Of a stretch of 64,000 bases of DNA, positions 14,201 to 29,200 are shown piece by piece. The DNA comes from Sitta carolinensis (lineage: Eukaryota > Chordata > Aves > Passeriformes > Sittidae). The translations under genes and the position numbers were made by a program. The stretch covers positions 116,224,410 to 116,288,409 of the forward strand of contig CM063284.1 of the NCBI GenBank assembly GCA_032173965.1, written 5' to 3'. Within the stretch, counting starts at the first letter, position 1. Each line of letters opens with the position of its first letter. The notes below the pieces were generated by a model. The model made no database searches, was not told the DNA's origin, and saw nothing but the letters and a program-made list of their open reading frames with translations.

Positions 14201-17200
14201 TTTTTACAGGCCTAATAGGAGTGTTCTCCCACTGCATTTCAGCAGTGCACATGCATGTGTGAGGTACTTCACAAAAAGAATCCATACGGTTCTTTCTGGG
14301 CTGTGTATTTCAACATAAGACAACTGAGGATGACAAAAATCACAGTGGGAGGACAGGAATATGCACAGAATGACCCATGAAGGACTTTCTGATGGAAGTA
14401 AGTTTCATGACAAAATTACTTTCAGTGAGGAAACAGCATTCCTTAGGATTCTAGGAAAGCACATCCTGATGCTGCAGTTCTGAATTGCTCTTTTGCTGTT
14501 CATATAACCAGCATGCTCAGATCTCCCTTCACTTAACACTGACTTAAATCAGTAGCATATCAATTCATCTGCTGAACTTTACCATGTGAAAATGTCTTCA
14601 GGAAAAAAAAAAGGTTCTCTACTTTGTAATAGCCAGTCTATTGTGCCTATGTCAAAACAGTTACTTCATTGTTTCAAAATACCATAATTTGAAAATATGA
14701 GTGTGACCATAAAAAAGAATGACAATTTTATTAATTTTTTGCCCTTATGACCCGCAGTTTGTTAAGCTGATCAATATTGCTGTGTTAATGGCAAAAAAAT
14801 TAGCATCTGGTCTCCAATATAGGAACTAGTTTGATCAGAGAAAAGAAATAAAATAATTAAGAATTAAATAATATTCCATATTATGTTACATAATTCTTTA
14901 TTTATTTGTCATTGACACTCAGAACTTGATTATTTTATGACCTGAAAAATGAAAATAGCCTTCAATCTTTCACACTGACTATAACCACAGATGCCACTAG
15001 TATTTATATAAAGCTCTCAACATTTCATTAGTATCCCAAAGAAATTCTACAAGGCAATGACACATGTAAAAATAATGTATTTAAACCCATTAGAAATGTA
15101 TTTGCACTGAAATCTATGATTTAATACTACAAGCTGGCTTAATAAAATTAAATGCCTCTACCAGCCTTCCATGGAAGATTCAAAATGGTGTATCCTATAC
15201 TACATCCTCTTACTTTCCAGAGACAAAAGCCCCTGCATTTCTAATCTCTCCTTAATCTCTCCTGGGCAACCTGCTCTAGATGAACCTGCTTTAGCAGGGC
15301 ATTTGGAATAAATGATCTCCAGAGGTCACTTCCAACCCCAATCATACTGCAGTTCTGTGATTAAATGAAATCTCTCATAGACACTCATGCCCACATGCAC
15401 AAAAGTGGCCAGATATTTTATTGCAGCCAAAATGCAAGTTACAATTTAAAATCTTGGAATTTCAGGCTATAGCAAAATATTCTAGAACTGACAAAATTTT
15501 GGGCATCATGGAGACCTTTCAATTTACAAATTCCAGAATCATCTCCTCTCACTCACCCCCTATTTATTTTTCATTGACATATTTATTTTCTTGACATATT
15601 TATTTTTCACTGGCATCTGAAAGCAATATCTGATGAAATATATATTTTTTTTAACTCACCTTGGCAAAAGCCTTTCAAGTTCCTAATAATTATCTTTCCT
15701 GCACAACCTAAACTTTAATGTTGCAATCATAAATATCACTGAGGATTTTTTTTTTTCTAATTGATGCTTATCTATGACAAGAATAGTGGATCATCCTGGC
15801 ATAAGTCTGGTCCATTCTATCACTCGACTCCAGTGTCACCCCTCACCCACATACAGTGCCAATGGGAGGGAAAATGACCATTTCTTGACTCCTCCATGAC
15901 TTGCATGTCCTTTTTCACTGCAATATTTTTAGATTTGGTTTACACCTATCAAAGTAATGCAGCAACACAAACCAGCTACCCCTTGCCTAACAAAGGCCAT
16001 GGTTGGGAATCTCAGTCTTTGCCCCAGGCTCTGTGGGTCACTCTTTTCCCCAGGCACAATAGTCTTTTCTGGAGCCTTATCCCCTTCACACCACATTCCA
16101 ACATCCTGCCTTCTAGTGGTAAATTAGTTCATAGTAGTACTAACTAAAGCTGCATTTCTCTTCTTAATTCCTCTTTTGTTCACCCTCTTGCTCTCTCCCG
16201 CTACATGTGGATGGTTTAAACTTGGCTATCCTCTGTGCAATGACTGGATTAAAAGGGAATAAAAACTACAAAATATACAACTAGCACTATCATACTATGT
16301 CTCAGTGTAATATCTGTGGACTTTGAAGATCTGATTAAGTTCCCTTATTTATCAATATCATATCAGGACAATTAGCTGACAAGTTACAAAATGCACTCAG
16401 TCTTAAAAGTTATTTTGAATCTAATAATGCTAACAGAATTCTGTTTACTCAGTAGTAAGTAATGCATTTGCTCATTAGTAAGCAGCCACAAGTCTTACCT
16501 TCTCATAAACGAATAACAGATTCACTATGGGATGCATTTAAGTTGCAGCTATCAGACAAATAACTTATTGAGAGATATTGCTTTTATCCTATGATTAGAC
16601 CTAGAATTCAGTTTCCATAAAACAAGAAATGCTCTCAATTTTAAATTGTTAAAGATGTTAAAATACTGTGATGGCATCACTAGCAAAATTTTAAATTATT
16701 AAAGCTGAAATAATTTAATCTGAATTTTCCACCTTTTAGGCTTTTTTCACATGGTTCAGAGCAAGCAATGAAAATGAATGCACTCAGCTTCAGGGATTCT
16801 AGGTAGTTTCATTTAAATTAAATGCACAATCCTTCAACTGGGATTCACAGACTGGGAGAATATTCATCAGAAGTTTTCTTTGTTTTTACTGGGATTATTT
16901 GTAGACAGATTTGAAAAGTTTTACATAGAAAGGCTCACAACTGTTACATTTAATTTAAGGAAAAAAACCCAAACATTTTAAAACACATACATGTGAAATC
17001 AAATTTAAATAGGTAGTTTCCATTTGACATTTACTATAAAACTGAATTTAAAAAGAGCCAGATAAATTAAATATAGTTCAATGCAATCTAGCCAGTCTGT
17101 ACTACATTAATGCTTCTCATTTTCGTAGTGCCTCCCTGTGCTTTCTTGTTCCTTTAATATTAAAAAGCAGTGATATTTGAAAGCTTACAATTACAAAGAA

Positions 17201-20200
17201 TTTAATTTCTTTTGCCCATTAGGCTCCTTTTTTCTTTTTCGTTCACTTAAATATAAGAATTATTTTAAATGCAGATGATAAATGATAACAAGGTTTTTCA
17301 TCTCTGACCTTTGCGTTGCTTTCAGTGACTCAAAAGGTTTAACCTTTACTTGAAAAGCCATGTACTGATCTAATGGGATCTTTAAGGAGAACAGACATTC
17401 TGATATATACATTTGCACGCTATAACCTTTAGCTCATAGCCATATTCCAGGGTCACTTTAAGAACAGCTGTTACCTGCACTTGGGACACAGTCAAAGGAT
17501 AGCGAAATAATATCCAGGTGACACCTTCACTGCAGGGTGGAATGGTTAGAGAGCCCTCATACACCCAGTAGTCACGCAGAAGAGGATCTGAAATCAAACA
17601 AAACGTGGAATTTTAATGACCTTGAGGAATTTAATGGTGTCTTTCAGTTATGACAGCTGTGGGCTCGCTTGCACGATGAAGTTAGTAAGATGAGGTGTGA
17701 ATTTATAACCTGCCAAGCACTGCCCACTACTTCCTCATATGAATGTATATGAGCTTGTGGTCATTATATTACAGTACGTTATCCTGCAGATGAGCATTTT
17801 AGAAGTGAAAGTGCCGTTTTGTAGATGTGAAAAGTAACAAGTGCACAGCTCTTTAAATTATCACGGCAAATAAGCAATGTTATAGGAATAAAAGAATTCC
17901 TGTTAATGTCAAAAGCTAAAAGAGACATGGGATTTTGAAGGCAGAGGGTCTGTGGTGATTGAATTTTAACTGACTTCTGCATTTAGGATATGTCTTAAGA
18001 ATTTTATTTCCTTTTTTAGAAAAAAATCAATGAAAATTCAGCTGAAGAAAAGCTTTTCACTTTGCAATTCTGGTGACATATTTTTTGTGAGGCACTGGTG
18101 CTTCCTACCATTGGGAAAGTGAGCTGAATTTCAGAGGGGAAAAACATCAAGGTTTACCTTATAATTACATAATTTTTAAAGTTTATATATTTATTATTAG
18201 GTTTATATACAACTGTTTGAATAAACAGTTGTCGCTGAAAAAAATGCATAGTATTTTGTCCATGCAGAGTTTTAACTCTACATACAACACATCAGTTTTT
18301 AATTAATTTCAATTTCTCATAGATTCCAATCACACTACACTTCATAAGTGAGAAAAGGCAGGGCTTTTCTTTATTGCTGGAGGCCATACAGCCTAAGAAG
18401 TATGAAGAGGAAACTGCCTGACTGTAAAAGAGGGGACAAGAAACAAACCTAGAGAGAAACTGGAAACAAAGGGTGGTTAATCATGGCGTGGAGACCCAGG
18501 GGAAAGTTGTGACTACCTTGACAAGGACGGAATGGGAGACTGAAAACAAACCTGCTCAGTTGAACTAACCTGTTACTGTCATTTCACTACTAGCTCAGAG
18601 CAGTATCAGTAGAATTAAATCTTGCTAATGAAGCCTGTGATTGTCAGTAAATGGATTTTATTTTGTTGGTGTCATTTTTTTTTCTCAGATACGAAATTAT
18701 GTAGCAAATCTATCGACAGCAAGTTGCATTATCAAACACTCAAAAGTTAAGAACTGCAAGAATTAATTCAGCCCATCCTCTGCATGCATCAAGATACAGT
18801 GTTGTCACATGATCACGTGTCTTTTCTGGAGAACCTTTCATCGTTTACTAGCAGAGACAGATGATTTTGTTTTGAAAAGTACATAATGTTATTTAGAATT
18901 CTCAGTACAAAATGAGGCACTTGGTCTTCTTTTTCCCATGCTACTGAAATCCTGCTTGTTAGAATGTTTTCTCATTTTTCCTATTTCTAATACACTCATT
19001 TCTCCAGTGACTGAGAGCTTAAGTGACTTCATTTATCCTCCCATACCCTTGAGTGGTGAGGAAGGATAGATAATCCCCTCACTTTAAAGCTGGGGAACTG
19101 AGGCAGAGAAGATGAGGTCAAATGCATCTATTCATTTGAGTTGTTCAAATGACATGCTTAGAACCTGATTTCTCAGAGTATTTAGCTTTCTATAGCACAT
19201 AATACAGTCAGAGCACTGCTCCCATTGACTTCTCTTGGAGGTGTAAGCACTCAGCACTTCTCAAATCAGACCCCATGATCTCAAGTCGGGCACCTAGAAA
19301 ATGAGGAACACATAGTTAGAGATGACTTGTGAGAATTTTTGTTTCTGTGACTTGATGAGCATCAAACAGGAACTCTGAGGCAGGGGTCCTGTAAAAAATA
19401 ACTTATGGTCATGCAATCAGGTGATGTTTCATAATGGATATGCATGAGAGGCATAGACTGCCTTAATTCCTGCAATTCCAAATTGCTGAGCACTTTACTT
19501 TGCAACCTTGTTACTGTGATGTACAACACAACCTAGACAATATTATTTTGATATAATTAATATATTTTAATGTATACCTGGGCTACTTTGAAAAATTAAA
19601 GATCTTGCCAATATGTCAGAGTTTAGCTCAAATGGATTCCTTGCAGAAACATTTCTTTTAAGAAATTATTTTAAAGGTCACATTTCTTACTGCTCTCTTT
19701 AACTTTTTGCTATGTAAATTTGCATTTGCCTCCCTTTGTCACTTCTCCTTTTATGCTATAACATTGTCATTGCAAAATGGCACTATCTTTTGATTCTGCC
19801 GAAAAAACTGCTTTGCTAAGTGGGTAGCCTTACACTTCCTATTTTATGCCCAAGTAAAGAAAGGAATACACACAGCTCTCTTTCTTAGATGGGCTGGTAA
19901 ATCCCCAACAAAACTAGCCACAGTGTTGTCAGCAGGGCACAGACTACAGTATCACATCCCACTCACATAAAAAAGGTGCAGATTTACAGTAAATTCCAAT
20001 GGGACTTCACCATTATCCCTGTTAGGATGTGCACTGCCAAAATGCATTAACACCTTATGGGACACACTCGGGCTTGCAATTTAGGCTAGGCTTTAGATTA
20101 AGATTGTCTCAGCCTCTGCAATGAGCTACTAATCCACACATGAAAAAGTAAGCAAAGGCACCTACCTGGCAATAAAGAGTTGGGATTAAAACAGGGTATT

Positions 20201-23200
20201 GTTTTGGACTTTCCCTGAAAAAATGAATACAAATCAATCTCATCTCCAGCTTCTAATTAAAATGCTGATGAATGCTGAGGTAAAACACATTCTGTGTTCT
20301 TATAACATTATGCCTTGAATTCCTGTGGAATGCAACCTTATTAAGTGCCCCCATTAAATCATCATTACATTTGGTCTTGCAGCTACACAAACACATATTT
20401 TTATTCCATTTTTTATTTAATTTTAAAGCTTATCCCAGAAATTTGTGAACTTTCTGCTTTTAGCACCTGGACTTCTTTTAGGTCCCACCTTGAAATTCTC
20501 TACATGAAATTCAGGGATTTTCATATAAAAAGAGCTAAAAAACCAAGGGCCGAAGTGAGTTTTACTTAAATGACATGGATAACACTTAATAAAATAATGC
20601 TGGTTTCACTTACTTAATACACAAAAATGTTATGTATGCCAAAGTGTGTTTGATGCTGATGCTTTGAAAGTCACCATTATAACACAATCACACAATGGTG
20701 AGGTCTTTCATGACCTTCCTCTGCTTGGCTGTTGTCTCAGTAATGAAATTAAGAGTTCCACACACTATTGTTTTCTCTGACACTTTCATAAATAAACAGT
20801 TTATAATATTAAACATCATAACTGAAGCTTACCATATATTATTTGACTAAAAGATTTTGATTCCTTTCTAATTTTTCTGCACTTCAGCACCTGCTGAAGT
20901 GGACAATAACCTCTTCAGACCAGCAAAAAAACCATGTCATAAATACAACTCAAAATCCTTTTAAAATCAAAGGTATGTATGATTATTTCTATGTTACAGA
21001 TCATGAAGCAAAGAGATGGAAGTAACTTGCCCAAGGTCATTTAAGATAGCATCAACGTTTTGGAGAGCACTCAAATCTCCTCAGTGCTGCTAGGATTACT
21101 ATCTGTTCTTCAGGATCCCCACACATAATCCACTTGAAAAGTCAGCATTGTGTTTTTGCTGATTTCTCTGTAAGTTAATATGGGTGCTCAGTTCATCTGT
21201 TCTTTTCCTTCACAAATTAAAACCAGGTAAGTTTGGAGATACGGCTGCTGGTGTTCACTAAGCATGTTGCAGTGCTTGCACTCACACTGACTCCATGAAA
21301 ACCACTGAAAAGGTAGGACTTGCAAGCAGTTATTGGTATGGATCAAACTTTCTGGCCACCAGAAAAAGAAAGAAGTACAAAAAAAATATATATTAGCTGA
21401 ATAATATTAGTTGAATAAAATACTGAGGTTTTCATGCTGGCCACAAAATGATGGCTTTTACATGTGGTTTTACTACAGACTCATCTGAAATCTTTCTCTT
21501 GGCTCCATACAGACCCTTTGCTCACTCTCTCTCTGGTCATTAAAGGAAGCATCGCTTCAGACAATGCCTTACCTTGTACTGGATGTCCTGAAGAATTTCA
21601 GTTACAGCCTTTAGGCCCACATGCTCTTTTCCTATCTGAAATACAGCAATCAAACGTGAGTTTCAGTATCTTGGTATTTCAGAAACTGTGAGGCAAAACA
21701 CAGGTCAACCAGAACAGTAAGTACTAGATCTGTTTTTAGTTTAGCTACACAACCTTGTGTAAATCAAATACACTGACACATGACAACTCCAAAAAATTAA
21801 ATCATTATAATACCACCAGCTAAAAGTAAACAGGGCTTAAATAACTTTAAAGCAGAGAGAGAAACTCACAGAGCAAGAGAAGGAGTCATAATTCAGTCTG
21901 CTAGGTTTTGACTAACCATGTTTTGCAGCACCTATTCTATGTGGAGTCAAAATCGTGCAGTATTGTGACATATCCTACCAAGGATGCAGTTTGTCCTCAC
22001 CGGTTTTAGTCAGAAAAGTACACAGAAAGGAACAGAGTGAACAATCATAACTGACACTTCTTGAATTTGTTCCCATAGTGTTGTGAATCTGGCCCAAGGT
22101 ATCTCTGAAGCTCGGGGCAGGTTTTTTCCTGCCTGCAGAGTGCAGAGCAGCACATTCCCTCTGTCACAGCATCCCTGGGATCCTGCCAGTGAAAGCCGGG
22201 CTCCCGGCAGGCTGCAGCACTGCCTCCACTGAGTGCCTGCAAGGCACGGAAGATAGGGCAATAAAGAAACACTGAGATAAGAGATTCTAATTTTACATGG
22301 ACGTTGCTCACTCTGCACGCTAAACTTACCTGCTTCTGACTCAAATTAACCAATCCAGGATCCTAGTTTTACCTTCAGAACAAAATCAGAAGAGGCAGAG
22401 TGGCCTTCCACTTGATTTCTTTGTCAACATGTACAAATACGAGGTGAGAAAATAAGCCAGCATGAGTGAGAATGGGAGAGCTAGACCCTGAAAATTTTGT
22501 TTGCTTTTTGTTTCTCTTGGAATAGAATGACACAGTTGCCACTGGAAGGAAACAACTGAATGTAAACAAAAGGCACTTTGTTATTTCTAGGAATTTAAGA
22601 GCATTTTCTTTTGTTTCAGAATGGAATTTCAATTTCAAACCTTCAAAGTGCATAGAAGATACTGAAGTCACTTCAAAGATGCTGCTTCTAGATTAACAAT
22701 CCCCAAGGGCTGTCACTTAAATCAGTGAAAATATTTTCACTAACCTTAAAATAATGTATTTTGAGAACTGTGGTACAAAATTATTTTTCCATGCCTTTAC
22801 CAAGAAAAAAAATGGTCACCAAATTTCCTCTCCCTGTTCCTAAACAGCTTAAATATTATTTTTCGTTTGTCAATTGTAATTATATGATGCCTTTCTTGGC
22901 TAATGAAAAAGCCTTTTTGAAATGCTTAAGAACACTGATGTGGGTGAGAGACCAGGAATGGAAAATGTTTCACTGAAGTTTCAAATTTATTTAAGAACTT
23001 ATATATAACTTTCTAACTGACTGGAAGGTTACCTCTGCTGGAATGAGAAGGTGACTTACATAAGCAATTATCACACAGCCCTCTAGGACACAAAGCTGAA
23101 GACATTCTAACTTCCATTTTTAGAAGTTCTATCTGACTGTTGAGGTGGTAACCAATGTACCTTTAAATTCAGAGGTAAAGCTCAAAGACACTCATAAATT

Positions 23201-26200
23201 CGTTATGAAATATGACAAATTAATATTAACACTGTGAAAGAAAATCCATTTGATCTAAGCATGAACTCTAAACCTCTTCCTCCAAACCCATTTAAATAAA
23301 ACAGTTTGCCATTTCTCATGAGGAAGATGAGAATCTGGTGTTTGAGGACTAAAACTGAAAATCTTTATAGAGCGTAGACCTTGAAAACCCTTCAACAGCA
23401 ATTAGATTATAGTGCTAACTCCCCAGATTTCATTACACTTGGTCCCCAGGAAGCTTTAAGCCTCCCCATTGCAGGCTTTTCTGAGGGTCTCTGGCAAAGT
23501 CTTGTTAACACTCTGAGTCTCTGAAGAAGTAATATGACTCCACGTCACATCTGTCCTGTGTGAAGAAACACACCCGTCCGTCTTCAGGAAAGCACAATTC
23601 TACTACCAGTTTTCAGCAGTGTCAATGGGTTTGTTTGCCTTTTTTTTAACCTTTCCTCCTCTCCTCTGTCTATTTCTTCAACCCTTGAACAGCAGACCCA
23701 GCCAGGAATTAAGAGAAATACATCGCGGAGACAGTGAAGCACTTGCCCCTCCTGACAGCCCTCATTCTCCTCTCAGAGGAATGAAGATTGGAGGTCTGCT
23801 TATAGCCAGAGTCACAGAAAGATGCCTAACTATGTATTATCCCTTCTTTAACTAACATAATTCCAATATCCTGTTTAAACAAGAATTGATTGCTTAGCAC
23901 ATATATAGAAGACATGACTGAAAAATATCTTTCAAATAGAATACTAGCAGTCATACATTTTTTTTCTATTATCAAATCATTAAAAATTAAATAACATGGA
24001 AAGGACCTCATTATCCTCAGACAAATGACAGTGCATCATAACAAGTGTAACACAGGAAACTTACCTGCACAAACAATGCAATAATAGCTATGCCGTGCTT
24101 CTTCCCTACTGCCTCATCAATGCTGCTGTACAGTGTGGAGTTCCAGTGCATTAGATGAAGCTAAAATAAAGCAGTGCAAATAGAGCAATAGAGAAATACG
24201 TTTTTTAACTGAAAACACCAGCAATTAACATCAATTAACAAAGCCTCAGTATGTGGTGTGTGCGCGCGTGCATGACTACACATGTGCATGCAGGAATAAG
24301 TGGATTTACTACTGTAAGTATCAGGAACACAAAAAAAATAAAAATAGATAAGTTGCAGATAAACTGATATACAGCTAGTTACCAAAAATCTACATCAAAG
24401 TTGTGAATGACTATAGTAATGATGATTTAACAACTCCCTCAATCTGAATACTGAAATAATGTCAGCTAATTAAATCCACCAACACTGCATCTCAGGCAGC
24501 CAGCTCTCCCCCAAGGTAGGAGAATTATTATGGACATAGGCTGTCCAAACACACATTAGACTGACTGACTGTACTATTATAACGCCACTTGTCTCACACA
24601 TTCCCAAGATGAATCATTCAAATGTCAGTAGTAAGAGTAGAAGTTTTTTCAGAAAAGGTTAAACACAAAGAAAGTCAAGCAGAGAAAAGTGGCTTGAGGG
24701 TTACCTTAGGGATAACGCTGAAAGAATGGGATGGTAAAGAGCAAAGGAGCTAATGCATGAACACGTGGGAGGCAACAGACACTGGATAGTAAACACAAAG
24801 TCTGTTGAGGTGAAGTGTCACAGCATAATCTGGGAAGAAGTGTTTGAGAAAAGTGCTTGGAGACAGACTAGAAGGAAGTTGTAAAGGGGGGAAAGAAGGG
24901 GAGAGAGGCAGAAGAAGGGAGTTGAAGAGGAAAAGTGCTGAGAAACAGGGGAGGGAAGAAGACAGGCAGGAAGTCTTGGAAGAAAGCGTCAGAAGGAAAG
25001 AAGCTATCTATTGAAAGGTAATATGTATTTTGAACATGATTTTTTCCAGAAATAAATGTAAATGTAATCTCTGCACCTAGGTCTGATAACACTGTAGAGC
25101 TTCAACATCCTAAGCACAGCTGCTTTGAAGTTTATCTGCCAACTCTCAGACTTAATTTCCGTTGTAATATCATGATCAATGTTTTGTTCAGTCATACGCC
25201 TAAGTTAAAATATCATTTTTATAGCTAACACTGTTTCCGCCATCAGCAAAAATAGTTTCTAAAACAGTTTCCTATTTTGTTTTTTATTTCTGTGCAAAAA
25301 CAGCCTCTGTGAAATGCTTACTGCCCCTTACACAACAGGATTTTGTTCAGGCATCTCAGCATTTCAGAACACCAGTTCTTCAAGCAATCACTATCCACTT
25401 ATTTATTTCCAACACGAATTTTAGGCATTCCTCTTGATGACTGTTATTCCAAAAGTAAATATAAACTTTTAAATGAATATATTATAAATTTAATTCAATT
25501 CCAGATTTTCACATAAATCATTTTATTCATTTTGATCAAAGGCATCTGCTGTGGGAAAAAAGACCCAAACTTTTCTTAGCAAATACAATAAATCGTTTTT
25601 ACTTGAGAATACTAATATAAATAATCTACTTGCCCACAGCTACAAAACTACTAGACATACAAATGCTCCCTGTTAGAACTAAGTCCATGGATTTACTTGC
25701 TTGTGTGCATTTCATCACACATAAAATCTTCGTTACACATTTGATTTGCCTTTGGATTTTAAAACCGGAGGATCAAATAATGAGATTTCGGTCTCCGAGG
25801 CTCCCCTTGGCAGACACAGAACCGCCAGCACATGCGAAGGTAAAGCCAAAGCACCGCGCCGTGCAGACGAGCCTGGCGCCCGCAGCAGCTCCCCGCTAGA
25901 GGGGGATCACGGAGCCCCACAGCCCGCACCGGCATCCGGACGGCAAGAGGGAAACGGGGAAGGAAAAGGTTGTGGTGACTGCAGAGGGGATGGCAGTGTC
26001 CTCAGTGCTACGAGGACAGTGCTGTGTGGCACCACGACTCTCTTGGCCGGACGTGTCAAAGCCAGGTTGTTCCTTGGTGGCTGGGACCGCAGCGCCGAGG
26101 ACAATCCCCGAATGAACAGGGACCGTGACTTTGCCTGTGTCAACAGCAGGGTCTTGGAAAAGCGGCTGTGGCATTCGGCGTGTTACATTCCCTTGGAGGC

Positions 26201-29200
26201 GAAGTCTAACCTGACATCTGTCTGCGTTCTGACAACAGCACGTTTTCTCTAAATACACCCGAAAGGAAAATGCTGAACCCCAGAAAGAGGAAAATGAACA
26301 AGCACTTCAAACTGTTCAAGCAATGATCCCGGTTTGTCCAGAAACAGATTGTCCTGTCTTAGGCAGCAGGTTCATCGGGGCACAGATTTCCCTTTGTTAA
26401 GGCCACATCACCCAGAGAAATGACAGCAAAACCTCTGTGTAATGCTATAAAATGTTAAGAGCTCTACAATTAGTCTGTGCAGCAGTACATATATACATAA
26501 AGGTAATGTTGACACCACCAGACGAGGTTCAGGTTTAGTAAACAGCATCACTAAAGTTACTGAAAAACAGGCAATCAGCACTTTCTGGTCTAAAGGTTTC
26601 TGTAACTGAGGGTCTGCTCAAGGATGTTTAAATTCCATAGCAGGGTCCTTAGAACAAGATCCACCACTTCATACTGGGTTGCTAACGCCCAAAGTAGAAT
26701 GAACTTCTCATCTGTGTTTCAGATGCTACTATTAAAGATGGATAAAGTGGATTAGTGATATATCTTTTACACAGCAGATTTCAAGCACTCTATCTTAAAA
26801 CACTAAAGAAACACTAAACACACAACACTAAAGGAAACAGGTAGAGAGCACTTCTAGCCCCATGACAGTAGATGACTGGGGAGTACAGCTAAAAGTGGTC
26901 AGGTTCGTATGCTCTTTCTACATAGGATCACTTACTGGTACAGCTAACAGCACACTGGATGCACTGCAGTGTATTTATGTTCTGTGTCCTGACTCAAAAT
27001 ATTCAGAATTAGCTGTTCACAGAAGATGTTCTATCATTAGCTCGCTAATTATCACTGCTAACACAGCAAATGTTCAATCATTTCAGATCTACAAACTGAA
27101 ATTAGAAAGGCAATCTAATAGAAAATAATAATTAATACCATGACACTTCCTAACAGCAGGCCAACATATTGTTTGTTTTAACTCTATAAGTCCATCCATG
27201 CACACTTAAATAATTAAAGACATTTGGTTATGCACTTAAATAAATGGAGGTCAAATTATTTCTTCTACAAAGCAGGAAAAATGTAGCTCAAAGCAGGGCT
27301 GGGTAAGTACATGAAAAAGTCATTCAAAAAGTGAGGTAGCAAGGAAGAAGTAGGTGTTTGTAGTAAAGTGTGTGGATTTTTTTAAATCATGTTTTGCCCT
27401 GCATATTTGTTGCTCTCTGGAGCTGTTCTGACTTTTGTGTGTTCTTTTTTATTTGTAATGTAACATGGGATATAAACATCAAACAGTTTTCAAAAAAAAG
27501 ATGGCAGCAAGTCTACAAATATTACAAAATCTGACCTCTTGAGAGTACAGACCACAAAAAACATGGCCTATAACTCCTGTTAATATTTATGGGAATCAGA
27601 TGTGCACAGAAGAAAAGCCACAGTGCTTTCACATATCTTGAAACTGTCAATATGATATAATGCCCATGCACACGGACAATGTCATATCCATGCCTCTGTA
27701 TCTCACAACTAGGAATAATCACAGAGACTATTAATGTTCTGTATTTTAGTAACCTTCATTTTTACATTTATTTGAGACAGCTGCTTGAAAAGTGTTCATT
27801 CACAAGGGAGCCAGCCCCTTACATGAACATAACCATGCAGGGCTTTTTAAACAATCAGCTGCAGTGCACTGGCAGCTTCCCATTGTGTGGTTTTCATTCA
27901 GAGTGCAAAGCAGCCACACACGTCAGCATAGCAGGAAAGGCTCTGCTCACCTTGTTAGGTAATGTTTTCATTCTTGGTAGTTATGATGGCAAAATTAGTC
28001 AGCTACACTGTTACTGATTATCGGTGGCTGGCTTGACGTGCCGGACAATATATTTTTACAAAATAATCAGAAAGCTAATAGAAAATCCTTAGCACTCAAA
28101 AAATCCACTTTTCTCTCAAAAAAAACCCCATAATTTTTGCCTTTTAACACTACAGCTGTAAATCAAAGAACTGTAGCAGAGACTTCTTTAAAATCAGACA
28201 AATTGAAAACTCATGAAGGCAAATTATAATAAAGTGCTGATAAAGTTGATTGGCTTTGTGAACAGCTGGAGAGACTCTCCTACACAGTGAAGAATAAGAA
28301 ATCAATCCAGGTAGCAGAACAAACCCCCTGGAAAGATTATTCTGTATGGAACAAATTCTGAAAAGCTTCCCAATTTTCCTCCAGTCCCCACTCAACAAAA
28401 GGCTACTGAACTCAATCCTTATTTAGGAAAAGCTGACAGACATTAACAGGGGCCTGTCTCAAAACAAGACTTTCTCTTAACTGAGTAAGGACCTGAGATC
28501 CTGGCTTTGAAATCAACAAACATCTATTGAAGTAAAACCCTACCCCTTAAATCCATTCCTATCTCTACCACAGACATTTCTTCTATGTCAATATGAAAAG
28601 GCCTGATGGTAGATTTTTACACAAAATTGGAGCCCTGGGATGACAGATTCTGACAGGAATCAGAGTCACTGTATATGACCTATCACATTCATCAGTTCTG
28701 GAAGCCAGTGTCTCTCAATAAAAAAAAGAGTTACAAAAATGTACTTTTCCCCTGTCTGGGACACTGACCGCTCAGTGGAAATCTGGAGGGTCGAAAGCTC
28801 ACTGAGAGCAAAAATTATCTTTTAAGCTCTGTTGATGACCTTACTTTATTCCCAGCTCACACATAAAATATATAATGACAGGATAATTTATGTTGGAAGT
28901 CACCTCTGAAGTTCAACTCTTTCACAGCAGCACCAACTTCAAAGTTAGCTACTAATTCAAAGTCAGATCAGGTTGTTCAGGTCCTTGTCCAACTAGCTTT
29001 TTGCATATCTCCAACGATGGAGGTCTCACAGCCTCTCTAGATAACCTGTTCTGTGCCTCACCTCCCCTGTAATTTATTTCTCCTACCTAATAAGAATCTC
29101 CCCTGTTGCAACCTGTGTTCCTTGCCTCTTGTTCTTTTGCACTCCTCAGGATTCTCTGTTCAGGAGCCCAGACATGAACTGCCTGTGACCTCCAACTCAG

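Larger units (their letters stand above)
11266..17474 (-). other. CA8: CA8 intron 7
   Basis: 6209 nt of AT-rich intron. It holds a CR1 fragment (15230-15365) and a three-copy short tandem repeat (15561-15615). No other exon-like segment was found. Confidence 0.9.

Noticed and set aside
22010..22353. Two overlapping minus-strand open frames of about 100 codons in intron 4
   Set aside because: They overlap in different frames in a mildly GC-rich patch, with no domain and no spliced partner.
25746..26258. 168-codon plus and 120-codon minus open frames in the intronic CpG island
   Set aside because: They overlap on opposite strands, have no recognisable motif and are expected in CpG-rich DNA. 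The island itself is reported instead.
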